The translations under genes were made by a program, and so were the position numbers. This document shows positions 1 to 10,935 of a stretch of DNA of 64,000 bases, piece by piece; position 1 is the first letter of the stretch, and every line of letters starts with the position of its first letter. The notes beneath the pieces were generated by a model. That model was not told the origin of the DNA, did no database searches, and saw only the letters and a list, made by a program, of their open reading frames with translations. The stretch covers positions 16,674,078 through 16,738,077 of the forward strand of contig OY720348.1 of NCBI GenBank assembly GCA_963082975.1, read 5' to 3'. Source of the stretch: Labia minor (taxonomy: Eukaryota; Arthropoda; Insecta; Dermaptera; Spongiphoridae).

Positions 1-1395
1 ATCTTCATTGACGGGAGGATTGTTATCCAAAATCACTTAAACAATCTTTGTTATGTATTAAAATTAAGTTTTGTTTGAATCTATTTTGCATTGTAATAAA
101 AAAACACGTCATCTATTTCAAATGATCGGATGTGATGGGTGGGGGTTTCTTGTTATGTCAACACCATTCCATCGGCAATGGTCTCAACCCTTTTCTACTT
201 TGTCAAAGCAGCCCTTCGGCCGCAACCAGGCGAATAAACCATTTCGAGGCTCATTTTCCCTTTTTCAGCTAGGGGTCGTGGGCGTTTGGGTGTGAAGCAG
301 ACGTGATGATGCTCCATTCTGGATAGAACGCGAAAAGGGTTTATTATTTACGCTTCTTGTCAAGTCTTGGGGGATGAAGGATAGAAATGGGCGAGGTTGG
401 AGGCACTTAATGATCCGCAGATTTCAATTCTAATTCTTTCACTTCATAAAGATATGGTAACTGATTTTAATTTACTTTAAATTAGATTAAAATTAAATTG
501 AACTAACAACCTTGGCATTTTAAGTAACCTAAAACCCGTTTAATCACACCAATGAGATACAGTTTGTCATTGGACTGCTTACATTCCATTCGGTCCAGCT
601 CAATGCAAACAATGGAAGGGCGAGAAATGAATTCGCATCCCCTATTCTATCCCACACACAACAACCATTCATTCCATTATATAACCATTGGAATAATAAT
701 AATAGTAGTACATGGTTAACTTAATAAGCTAAATTACTAGATTTTCTACAATAAGATAAATCTTTTCAATTTACCAGGTGGAAAATAAATAACAATAAAT
801 AGGGGTATTTTTTCACTTCAACACAATTAAAAACATAACAATATCAATTTTGAATTGTTGCGCAACAAATAAGATTATTTAATATTTATTTTTAATATTA
901 TTATTATTATTTTCGGATGGTCCCTAAAGATCACGTAGAGCTTTAAAGAAAAATGATTAATTATTGAATTTCCCTAGGCCCGAATTCCAGTCTTCAGTGT
1001 GGTAGACTGTCGTGCTAACCACTAAACCTCTGAAAGTCTATTTTTTTTATTATTATTTAATTAAATGATAGAGAACTAATACCATTTTTTTTTAATTTCC
1101 ACTGTTTTTTATAAAGATGATTAATAAAAATAATCTCATATATTCTATTATAATTTTTGTTTAATAAATCAATAATATTTATGAAGTTAATGGATTTAGA
1201 AACTCTCTCGAGACACTCATTAAGACATTTTAAAACTTAAACGAAACTTGTCATTGAATGAATTTTTAGGAAACAAAAATAGGTTATAATATGGGATAAT
1301 AATTTAAATAATGTATTGTATTATTTTAATTATTTATTATTAATATTATTTTAATTCATTTTAAGTATTATCTATCTTAATTTTAAAAAAATAAC

Positions 1396-1429
<34 letters not shown>

Positions 1430-1867
1430 TATTAAAAAAATAATAGAACTAATTATAACCGAATAAAATGAAAGAGTGAATATTCAAGGGACAATTATCT
1501 GTTCATAGATATATAATAAAAAAATACTTGACGCGTTCTTTAACTAAAGTAATACAATATTTTTTTACCTGGACATTTTTGCACACCTTAATTAGAATTC
1601 ACTACTACATGTGTAATATATGTATGTAATATATAATTTAGTTTTTCCTTAATTATATTTTCTAATTTATTTATTAAAATTATACATATTAACTCAGTTA
1701 TCATTTTATATATTATTAATCCAGCATAATCTATTTTTTTTTTTAAAAACAAAAAAAAAATGTATGCATCTCATTTTGATAGAAATACCAACAGGAACAT
1801 TTTTCTATTTATTAGTTAGTTTATTTAATATTTATTTTATTTATTAGTTTTTTTTTTATTAATAAGT
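1..1867. other. AT-rich intronic DNA, no gene seen
   Basis: Very AT-rich sequence with poly-A/T runs and a (TA)n microsatellite at about 1400-1426. The first 420 bases are less AT-biased and repeat-poor, and could be unique intronic or regulatory sequence. Apart from a degenerate tRNA-like fragment near 1000, nothing is recognisable. If dac continues to the left, this is intron downstream of the last visible exon. Confidence 0.6.
972..1030 (-). repeat. degenerate tRNA-like SINE head (possible)
   Basis: On the minus strand the sequence contains TTTAGTGGTTAGCACGACAG, an A-box-like motif, followed about 20 bases later by GGAATTCGGGCC, a weak B-box resemblance. This arrangement is typical of tRNA-derived SINE heads in invertebrates. 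No tail or target duplication was found. It is not a functional tRNA because the B box is badly degraded. Confidence 0.35.
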
Positions 1868-1875
1868 ATTTAAAT

Positions 1876-2149
1876 CAGTGATTCTCAACCTATGTGCCGC
1901 TGCACTTTTGTGTGCCGCAGCAATTTTGTGTGCCGCGCGATTATCAAAATGTACCGCCATATTATTATTACAAATGTAAAGAGATTTCCGACATTTTTTC
2001 TAAATATTTTCAATTTGGTTCTAAAAAAAAATTGGGACCACTTATTTTCAATATGGTGAACATTTACACTTATCTTTTTCTTTGTGTGTAGTCAAATTTT
2101 TAAACCGTTAAAAGTGCGCCGCGGTAAAAAAAAAGATTGAGAATCACTG
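1876..2149. mobile_element. hAT-type MITE (CAGTGATTCTCAACC family), copy 1
   Basis: A 274-bp element starting CAGTGATTCTCAACC and ending in its inverse, GAGAATCACTG. Internal sequence repeats the phrase TGTGCCGC near both ends. Flanking octamers are ATTTAAAT (1868-1875) and ATATAAAT (2150-2157), an 8-bp target duplication with one mismatch, as expected for hAT transposition. It has no transposase. A second copy lies at 46499-46837. Confidence 0.85.
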
Positions 2150-2236
2150 ATATAAATATTAAAATATCTTTATTTTTATGTTGTTGTTATATTATACAAA
2201 AATTTATTTTTCTAGTTTTTCAAAAAAAAAAAAAAT

Positions 2237-2864
2237 AAGTTGACCTGTGGCCAGGTCCGAACCGACCGACTGTTTGAAATAAATTAATTTCCAGCTACAG
2301 AAACAATTTCAAATAATTTTAATATATCTATTAATGTAATAAAAAACAGATATGGATATAACATAAATATTTTTAATTTTATTTTATTTATAATATATAT
2401 GTAAGACCAGACTGTGACGTCATGAATGGCTGGATGACGTCATATAATTTTAAATCAAGAAAAAACTAATAAATATGATTTTTCTCGAGGATAAAACCAA
2501 TACAAAGTGCATGATTCGTGGTGATATATAAAAAAATCTCCTTTGGTGTGAAAATAACCCTTTCCTTCCTATCGTCGATCGCTAATACTACCACTTCCGG
2601 TTTCCGGAATTGCACCAAAAGTTGATCAATTCATCCCACTGATGCATTAAGTAAATATACCAAATTTCATCATAATCGGTTGAGCCGTTCAGGCTGTACA
2701 CATCTATACGGACGGACGGACGGACAGACGGACGGACAGACATCATGCTAAAAATACTTTTTTCTGTTTAGAAAATGCATGATTCGTGGAGATATGTAAA
2801 AATCTCCACATGTGAAATTTGGTGTGAAAACAATACCTCCCTTACTATCGTCGGTCGGTAAAAA
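2237..2864 (+). mobile_element. Helentron-like non-autonomous element, family B, copy 1
   Basis: A 5' region contains AACCGACCGACTG. The 3' end carries CTATCGTCGGTCGGTAAAA, so ACCGACCGAC is a 10-bp subterminal inverted repeat. A short GGAC-type microsatellite (about 2710-2740) sits between them, after the phrase ACCAAATTTCATCATAATCG. This layout (subterminal inverted repeats, internal microsatellite, no clear target duplication) resembles Helentron-associated elements (DINE-1/HINE). A block of about 90 bp starting GCATGATTCGTGG occurs twice, at about 2505 and 2772. No coding capacity. Confidence 0.6.
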
Positions 2865-4230
2865 CAAAGAAATTCTAGGTTTTTTAGAAATTTTATGGTA
2901 AAATTCATTAAACTCATTTATTTATTTATTTATTTATTTATTTCTTTTTGAAACGATTTGAAAAAAAAAATAAAGAAATTATTATGAAATTTTGATTGTT
3001 CGATTGTTACGTTTTGACAGTGGAATTTTTGGAATTCGATATTTATTATGGCATTAATCTTAATACTTGTTTCGATTATGAATGAGAATGAATCGTTGAT
3101 TATTATGGAATTATAGAGTTTGGCTCCAATATCAATCACTGGAATTCCATGCTGCAGTATATAAACACGATTAAGTGGACCGTGACCTCCAATCAAAAGT
3201 CAAATCGTTTCCAACCGTGGGCCGCCATTATTATTGCCTTGCCAAGAAGTGGGGAGGCTGTTTTTTTTCTTTTCTCTCCCGATAATTTTGAATTTATATA
3301 CCCAGCGGCTAAGAACTAGAGAGAGAGAGAAAGAGAGAAGAATTGAAACAAAAGAAGGATCAATTAAGTGAAATTATGAAATGGCTGCCATTAGTGGGTG
3401 GGGGAGGTGGGGGGGGGGTGCCTGGTATCGAAAAGTACAAATTCCCCTTGGAAAGTAAGAAAGAAAGAAAGAAAAAAAGAAAAAAAAAGAAGAAATTTAT
3501 TAACCATGGAATTTGGTGGGGGTTATGGGGCGTGAAGTCACCCTTCTTCACCCATTCCATCCACACGCTTCCCCCTTCCTTCTTCCCTGGATAATTTCCA
3601 TTCGGTAGATATAACTAACTGACTGACTGACTGACTTTATGTCCAGCCGAAGTTATTCCATTCATTTGCTTTATATATACAATATCTTCCAAGTGTATGC
3701 GCAAAAAAAAGAAGATACTGAAAGAACTCACACACCCCGGAAAAAAATCTTAATTTAATCTTCAAGGGTCTTCTAAAAGTTTATAGATTTGTTAATATTG
3801 GAGAGAGTGAGTGAGAGAGAGAGAGAGGACGAATTTGCTTTTATCCAATTGACATTTTAATCTTCCGATTTCACGGCCGGTTAGATTCCAAACTAGTTCC
3901 AAAACCATCAGTCGAGCCCAATCAAATGACAGTCACAAAAACGGATTTCTGGATTTCACATTAGGGACTCGAAACGGATTAAAACTGTCAAAGTTATTTG
4001 AAAGAAAAAAGCCATGGACCCGAACAAATGTTCAAAAAATGATGAATAAAAAAGCACGGTTAAAAAAAAAATCTAAATAAATAAATAAACAAAATTAAGT
4101 GTTTATAGAATTAATCACATTTAAAACTTAAAAATGAAATCAAAAAAAAAAAACAAAAAAAATAATAATGAATAAATAAACATTTAGTAAAGATAATATT
4201 TAAAAATTGATTCATTTATTTTCTAAATAA
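2865..4230. other. Intronic DNA with simple repeats, no gene seen
   Basis: Contains (TTTA)n at about 2915-2945, GA-rich tracts at about 3317-3337 and 3800-3828, a G-run near 3403-3418, an A/G-rich tract at 3450-3495 and (CTGA)n at about 3617-3636. The stretch 3600-4030 is relatively repeat-poor. No exon with a convincing reading frame was found. Confidence 0.6.
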
Positions 4231-4437
4231 ACATTTCGGTAGTTACACCATCAAAGAAAGACGACTTAAAAATTAATAAATTAATTATAAATAAAATATA
4301 CGCGCGTAAAAAGCATGTTATAATTTTTCCTATTATTTTGAATTTTAATAAGAAAGATCAAAAATTAAAAATAAATATTTTAAACTTAACAGTTAACAAT
4401 AAGAAAACTTCTGATTATGGTCGAACTACCGAAATGT
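4231..4437. mobile_element. MITE with ACATTTCGGTAGTT termini
   Basis: The left end ACATTTCGGTAGTTACACCAT and the right end, read inverted as ACATTTCGGTAGTTCGACCAT, match at all but two or three positions over 21 bp. The 207-bp element has an AT-rich core without coding capacity. The target duplication is unclear. A much shorter relative with the same termini is at 22218-22275. Confidence 0.7.
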
Positions 4438-4835
4438 TCATCAATTAAATGAAAAATTAACACCATTAATGTTTAACAAATGAATTATTTTAGGTTTAAT
4501 TTTTTAATTTTCAAATTAATATAAACAAAATACCGATGCCTTTATTTATATATTGCATGACGAAAAATGCTTCCAAACAACTATTGTAAAATTAAATACG
4601 TAACCTCTTCCTCATCGTTTTTTTATACCGATTTTATGTAGAGACCACGAGAAAGATAATTACAAAAGCGGCTCTGACCTCGACGACGAGAAAAAATTAA
4701 TTGATTTTAGCAGTTACCTAGCCGGTATTGCCCTCTGTGATAATGCAAAGGAGAAAACGCTGCGGTTACTAGTAAAAACTATGGAGAAACAAATTCATTT
4801 AACTCAAAAAAACAAAAACAAAAATACAAATAAAT

Positions 4836-5380
4836 AAGTAGACCTATGGCCAGGCGCAGAACCGACTGACGGTTTGAAATACATTAATTTCCAGCTACAG
4901 AAACAATTTAAAATAATTTAAATATATCTATTAATGTAAAAAATCAGATATGGATGCTGGGTGACGTCATATAATTTTAAATTAAGAAAAAACTAATGAA
5001 GATGATTTTCCCGAGGATAAAACCAATACAAAGTGCATGATTTGTGGGGATATATAAAAAAAATCTCCTCATGTGAAATTTGGTGTGAAAATAACCCTTC
5101 CCTTCCTATCGTCGATCGGTAATACTACCACTTCCGGTTTCCGGATATACACCAAAAGTTGATCAATTCATCATACTGATGCATTAAGTAAATATACCAA
5201 ATTTCATCAAAATCCTTTGAGCCGTTGTTCAATCTATACGGATGGGCGGACGGGCAGACATCATGCTAAAAATACTTTTTTCTGTTAAGAAAATGCATGA
5301 TTCGTGGAGATATGTAAAAATCTCCACATGTGAAATTTGGTGTGAAAACAATACCTCCCTTACTATCGTCGGTCGGTAAA
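4836..5380 (+). mobile_element. Helentron-like non-autonomous element, family B, copy 2
   Basis: Closely similar to copy 1 at 2237-2864 and in the same orientation 2.6 kb away. It shares the start (GTAGACCTATGGCCAGG), the ACCAAATTTCATCAAAATC phrase, and the 3' end CTATCGTCGGTCGGTAAA. It too contains the 3'-type module twice (about 5031 and 5293). The 5' subterminal repeat is decayed to ACCGACTGAC and the internal microsatellite is shorter. Confidence 0.6.
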
Positions 5381-6283
5381 AAATGAGTACAAAAAAATTA
5401 ATTTTAAAAGAGATGAAAAAAAACAAACTTTTTAATCAAGAAAAGTAATTGATAAATTTTATTTATTCTTAAGAAAAGTTGTTAAATAATTTGAAATATT
5501 CAAAATATCATTTAAAACTTTTTCTATAGGTTTTGGGTTTACTTTATTATAATATATTTTATTTTTTTTTATTTAATTAAAAAATAATAAAAAAAATAAA
5601 TTATAATTATTTATAATTAGTATTTCTATATTTCATTATTAATGTACATATAATTATATTTGGATATTATTGATATTTTTCAATTAATAAAAATTGGAAT
5701 TGAAAGAAAAAAAAAGGTCAAAGAGGGTTAACGAGCACTTTTTCCCATCTTGAATTCTTTCATGTTTTTTATTTTTTTATTATTATTATTTTTTTTTTTT
5801 TTTTTTTTTTTTTGAGGAACTGAGTAAGTTTTGGCCGCTCTCGATTTTTGATTTTCCAACGGATTGACCATAAAAACATCCCTGTTATTAAAACCGCCCT
5901 GTTCTAAGCTCGTAAACGTGATGTTAGTATGGTTTTGATGAAATCTCAGTGGCGTTAAGTAAAATGGTACAGAATGAAAATATCCGAGATCGTTTTGACT
6001 TTTCCATTCAAACATTTAAATGTGTTTTTATTTTACAACGACGACTACTTATATGATGCGTTGTTTTTGATGGCTGTTAACGTCTCTTCCAATGAATGCA
6101 TTAAAAATTTTCAAATTAAAATTCCCTTAATGCATGAATGAAGGGAAGGGGGTGGTTTCACATATGTATAGCCAATAAAAAGAAAAGAGCTATGTCATTC
6201 ATTAAATGGAACCGCGTTTCTTTTATTACAAGGCAATAAGAACATCAAAATCCACCAACAACCATTAAAATTATCCCACCCAC
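5381..6283. other. AT-rich intronic DNA with poly-T tract, no gene seen
   Basis: Contains a poly-T run of about 27 bases at roughly 5787-5813 and long A/T stretches. The part from about 5815 to 6240 is more balanced and repeat-poor. No exon recognised. Confidence 0.55.
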
Positions 6284-6529
6284 ACTATAGTCCGGGAGCT
6301 AAGAGTTGGTGCATGAGGGATAGCGGTCAGGAGAGGCGGGGGTTCCCCCTCCTAGAGTGATTTCCCCTCCACCACAGTCTTCTACTCTCTCAAACTAAAA
6401 TTTAAAAAAATTGTTATGCGCAACAGTGGACTGTTAGTTTTTCTAGGAATGGTGGAGGCAAGCGCGGGAATTTCTTGGCCAGGGGTGGGGCTCGGCTCAT
6501 GCACCAACTCTTACCTCCTCGAGTATAGT
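6284..6529. mobile_element. MITE with ACTATA..GGAG termini
   Basis: A 246-bp element. The left terminus includes TAAGAGTTGGTGCATGAG downstream of ACTATAGTCC. The right terminus, read inverted, begins ACTATACTCG and also contains TAAGAGTTGGTGCATGAG. About 28 of 33 terminal positions agree. The GC content is higher than the flanks. The TATA at each end could include a TA target duplication, which would suggest a Tc1/mariner-type origin, but this is weak. Confidence 0.7.
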
Positions 6530-9349
6530 CAACACCCCCCCCCCCCCAGCCGCCACAATTGACTGATAATTTTTTTCATTCAATAGCATTCATCTTTTCT
6601 ATTTTCAACAAAAATAATTATTATTTATGATCCAACATAAATTATTAATTAGTCAATCTAAACACAATACTAATTAGAAATTAGATAGATAAATTAATTT
6701 TAATCTCTTTTTGTTATTCCTCTTGAGATTGTCTGTAATGAAATAACATTTGTAATTTTGTATGTATGGATACACTCTGTAATAAAAACTCCTCCTGGGG
6801 CGAGGGGGAGACCCAACAGACACACTCCCGGGTATATATATAAAAGATTTGTAATATTTTTTCAAATTAGTGTCCATTGTTTTGTTACCCCTAAATACGA
6901 CAAGAAAGACTACCAAACGCTTTTATACAGTTGAATTTTTAATTTTATTGACGGCAATTATGCGTGTTTTATAAATACTACAGGTGGTAATACTACAACA
7001 AATAATAAAAAAGGGCATAAGTGAAGAGCTTAAAGGGCGGCTTTCTCATTATTTGCAGACATGCCAGGCAAGAAAAGCGTCGATCATACGATTCTTTCCC
7101 TTTTCCCTTTCTCTTTTATTTGATCCATAAAAAAAAACTAATTTTGTAGCCTGTATGTTGTTGCCACCTCCCTTCTTCATTCGATATGAAGAAAGCAGGC
7201 GCCTCGTCTTTTTGTTCTCTTAAATGATGTTATAAAGAGGGTTAACTCTTTTTCCTCAAGAAATAGCTTTGTAATTATTTATGGGCTTTGGAATTTTGAA
7301 TCTAATCTTAAGATACAATGTAATTCTGATTTAATAATTTTAACGCGCTCTGAGAAATAAGAGCGGAAGGTTCTTTGGGAGGCGATGGTTGAACGACGGG
7401 GGTTGTGAAACTAAGACCTAGAATCAGCATAAATTCTCTAATTATTATAAGGGTCCCGGGTTTTAATACAAGAGAGAGAGAGAGTGGAGGGGAAGAGTGA
7501 AGGGGGGTGGCGAATATAAAATGGAACGAGATGCTGGGGGGTTGCTTTGGACCGCGGACCCCGTCTTAATATTGTTAATAAATAAATAATCGCCGAGCGA
7601 ATTACATGGTCCAAAGGGTTGAAACTGTTTGAGAGTTAAACCGAAGAAAACCCTTATTTCGCTTCTATGAATTATCCAGTGCCTTTTCCTTTAACTAACT
7701 TCTATCTTTAATACCGCAGCTGAGCTCCTAAGAAGATGTTGGCGGACATCTTGCCACAGCGATATAAATATATATGTAACATTTTATTATTATTCTATTT
7801 ATTATTATTTTATCAAGGCTTTTGTGAGCGTGTACGACGTTAAGGGCGACAGTTTTCCTGCGATCTGTTTAATGAAGCCCACCAAACTAGCCGCGGAGGT
7901 GGGCTTTACTGCCGTATTAACTATTTACCCGAAACTAAAAGCCTAATGGAGTCGCTTGGTTGGTCATCGGGCACAATTTGTTCGTTCGTACACTTCAATA
8001 AAAACGAATGCATCGTTATAAAGAAGAAAGGAGGAGGGTTTGTAGATTAAATTTAAAAAAAAAAAAACAAAAACAAAACCTAATAACATATACGAGAATA
8101 GAATTATCACGGCATTTACTATAGCAATGAAACTTTCCATGCAAATTATGGTGACGATTATTCCGCTGTAACAATAAATGTCGCGAGGTGGCTGAGGCAA
8201 TTGTCGTTATTTTGGCAATTAAGAAACCAAGTGCACATGGGCCTCTAAAAGCAACCACCCTCCAAATCACTCTCAATTATGCATCAATGTGCAAAGCTGC
8301 CAATTTATGATACCAAAAGGATTTCTGTTTAATGAATCCTGCTACCTCTAAAAGTGAATTCTCAGGGGTGGAGAGGGTAGGCCATTCAAAGAATACCTAA
8401 TGACCATACAATAATACTTCATTTCTTTCATTTACAAATAAGAAATTTAAAAGAAAACCTAACCATAACTAAATTTTGGTTTCCACAACAGAAAAATTGG
8501 ATCGAAAGATATTATGGTAATTACACAGAACAGTATTCCAGTCAAATATAGTGAATAAGTGAATAATTAGTGAATTAGTCAATTAATGGCACATTTCGAC
8601 GTTCATAACCAGCTAATCTGTCAAACTTAAAAAAATCATAATTTATCTCGTAAACTAGAAATGACCCGCAAAAATTGCATAAGAAAAGTGTATTGAAAAT
8701 TAAAAAAGGAACCCACTGGTAATGTTTTATTACATTTTTAATTATATAGAAAATAAAAAAAAAAATTATTCCTTATTCAGACGAAAATAAAATTTCACAG
8801 GTAGTGTGTATGTGTGTGTGTGTGTGACGTTGGAAATATTTTTTTCTTTTCCTTTAAAATTAAAACATCTAAAAATGGAATGAAGTGACTGAAAAAAATA
8901 AAATCTGAATATTTGCAGTTTGTTAACTTAGTATCAAGGGACTAAGATTCGTCGCCGGGAGCAATTTCTGGGCAGATGCGGTGCTTCGCATGAGGCCCCT
9001 CATATGTAAATGGGGTCAAGTCTTATGGTCTCATGCAGCCAAGCGAAAAGAGTTGGAATTCATTTTTTTATTTAAATTTCAAGTTATGAATAAACGATAC
9101 ATAAATGTTTTATACACTGATTGACATTCATCCCCTTCAAGGAAATCGACTCTATAATTTATTATATATATATATATATATATTTCCAGAAGAAATTCAA
9201 TAACTATGAAATCCTTTTATGTGAACAAATATAAACATTTATCAAGAATTATATAAGCTATGGCAATATTTATGTTATCACCTGAAACATATTTAAAAAC
9301 AGAATAATTATTTCAATGTCTTTGGAGAGGTGAAATGTTTTTGAAAAAA
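6530..9349. other. Intron with repeat-poor island at about 7540-8320
   Basis: A C-run at 6534-6547 is followed by AT-rich DNA. From about 7540 to 8320 the sequence is close to balanced in composition, free of recognisable repeats and without a plausible exon. A second repeat-poor patch is at about 8930-9060. These are candidate conserved non-coding elements of the dac locus, by inference only. (TA)n occurs at about 9162-9182 and (TG)n at about 8808-8826. Confidence 0.5.
8548..8735 (+). repeat. Family D repeat fragment
   Basis: Shares ATCTCGTAAACTAGAA and the downstream AACCCACTGGTAA phrase with the repeats at 38890-39215 and 48212-48545. The left part, ending in CGACGTTCATAA, matches the start of the 48212 copy in inverted orientation, so this copy is rearranged. 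It lacks the internal hairpin of the other two. Confidence 0.55.
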
Positions 9350-9890
9350 TCTTGAGTGTCTCAACTCGACTATCTCGCAAATTTGAATTGGATTATTTAA
9401 CATATATTATATTTAAATTAAATTAAACCAACGCGTGTTTGGCTCTTTGCTGATGACACCACGTCACTTGCTGGCGCGTGATTGCCAGTCAACATGTTAA
9501 AAAATTAATTCCGGTACATACATAAGCTGAAATTCTCTATATAGCAGTTTTATATAATTTTTAATCATGTGAAAAACTATCAAACATAATTTTTTATTTT
9601 TACGGTCAGTTTAGAGGAAAAAAAAATGAAAACGTGGTAGGTAATGGTCCTCTTCCAAATGAACTACATTTCTCAAAACTTAATAGAAAACTACGAATTT
9701 TGAATAATGCCCATGTATCAAATTTCATTATTCTAGCTCAAACCGTCTACACACACACACACAAACACACAGAGATACATTTTGCCCAACCTTAATGAGT
9801 CAGGAACCTTCAAAACGTATAAAAACATCAAAATCTCCACATCGAAAATTTTCGGGATCGCAATACTATCTCTGACGAGATAGTAAAAAG
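9350..9890 (+). mobile_element. Helentron-like non-autonomous element, family A, copy 1
   Basis: The 5' end is TCTTGAGTGTCTCAACTCG followed by the subterminal motif ACTATCTCGCAAATTTG. The 3' end contains ACTATCTCTGACGAGATAGT, a perfect 8-bp stem with a 4-base loop, followed by AAAAAG. The ACTATCTCG subterminal motif is thus inverted between the ends. A (CA)n tract lies at about 9750-9775. No coding capacity. Related copies are at 18202, 26696, 34036 and 58522, with a partial copy at 28355. Confidence 0.65.
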
Positions 9891-10774
9891 GGTTAAATAA
9901 TATATTCAATTATTCAAAACCGATACAATTTAATTATAATGACAATCACATACACATATAGGCAGCAAGTAAGATTGGAATTTAATATATATCAGAAAAT
10001 TAATAAAATAGTTGAAAACTAAAGGATTCTGTGATATTCAATTTATTTATTTATTTATTTTTATTTTAATAGAAAAATGTATTTAATAAGTAGTAATGTG
10101 ATTTTGTCTTTATGGTATGAAAATCGAATGTATATATAATTGTCAATAAGGATAACAAATAAAATAATAAAGAGGGGGGGAAGGGGGGATAGGTAAGAAA
10201 GAAAGAAAGAAAGAGAAAGAGAAAGAGAGAGAGAGTACCAGGATGAGTGACTTTGTCAGATTGCACCTTTCCAATTGAATAGTTATGCAAGATGTTACAC
10301 AAATATTTCGTCTCGTCTCGTCTTGGCTATATCTTTCGTCAGAAATATGTATCGGGTTATCTTAACTATTCCACATGGGGCTGAGTGTGTTTACGCGTAA
10401 TATCCGATATCGTGCACAAGGGGCCCACAAGAGGTGGCGGAGCCTCCCCCCGGGCCACATTCCCCCCGGGGCATTCCGGGTCGTAATCGTGAAGAAGGGA
10501 AGTCCTCTGGAAAACACAAGAAGCCTGTCTGTCCCTCGAAGAATTGTGAAATTCTGCAAAGGACCGCAACATCAAAGACCCATGGCACATCCCTTTAGCC
10601 ATCCGGGAACCCACTTTCAAAGTACAATCGGTTAAATAGAAAAAAAAAACAATTTCTATTTTATTCAAATATATATATATACTTATAAAAAAAAACAACT
10701 AAAAGTATACATTTTTTACAAAAAAGATAAATAAATATATCCTTATACTCATAGTTTATCTAAAATTGTTTTTT
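9891..10774. other. Intron with purine tract and GC-rich patch
   Basis: A purine-rich tract (GGGGGG, then GAAA repeats and GA repeats) lies at about 10172-10237. A GC-rich, repeat-poor patch lies at about 10365-10635, with overlapping open frames on both strands. None of the frames resembles a known domain and splice sites are not convincing, so I do not call a gene. The patch may be an old element remnant or a regulatory sequence. Confidence 0.45.
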
Positions 10775-10935
10775 TTTTTATATATATAAAGTTTTTATCA
10801 ACTTCACTTCATCTCTGTCAGTCTGTCTGTCTGTTCGCTCTTATGACAAATTGAAATCGATTTTTCATCAACTTTCAATTGACATAGACTTTTGAAAATT
10901 TTTATAGATATTTCAAAGGATCCCTAAAAGGAAGG
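10775..10935 (+). repeat. Family C repeat fragment
   Basis: Contains TTATCAACTTCACTTCAT, a (CTGT)n tract and CGCTCTTATGACAAATTGAA. The same order is seen at 52300-53144, interrupted there by a hAT element, and partly in the arms of the palindrome at 19917-20977. Confidence 0.65.

Noticed and set aside
972..1030. Possible functional tRNA gene
   Set aside because: Only the A-box part resembles a tRNA. The B box is degraded and no cloverleaf can be drawn, so it is at most a SINE relic.
10362..10698. Overlapping open frames of 65-110 codons on both strands
   Set aside because: Frames are open because of high local GC. None resembles a known protein and no splice sites support an exon.
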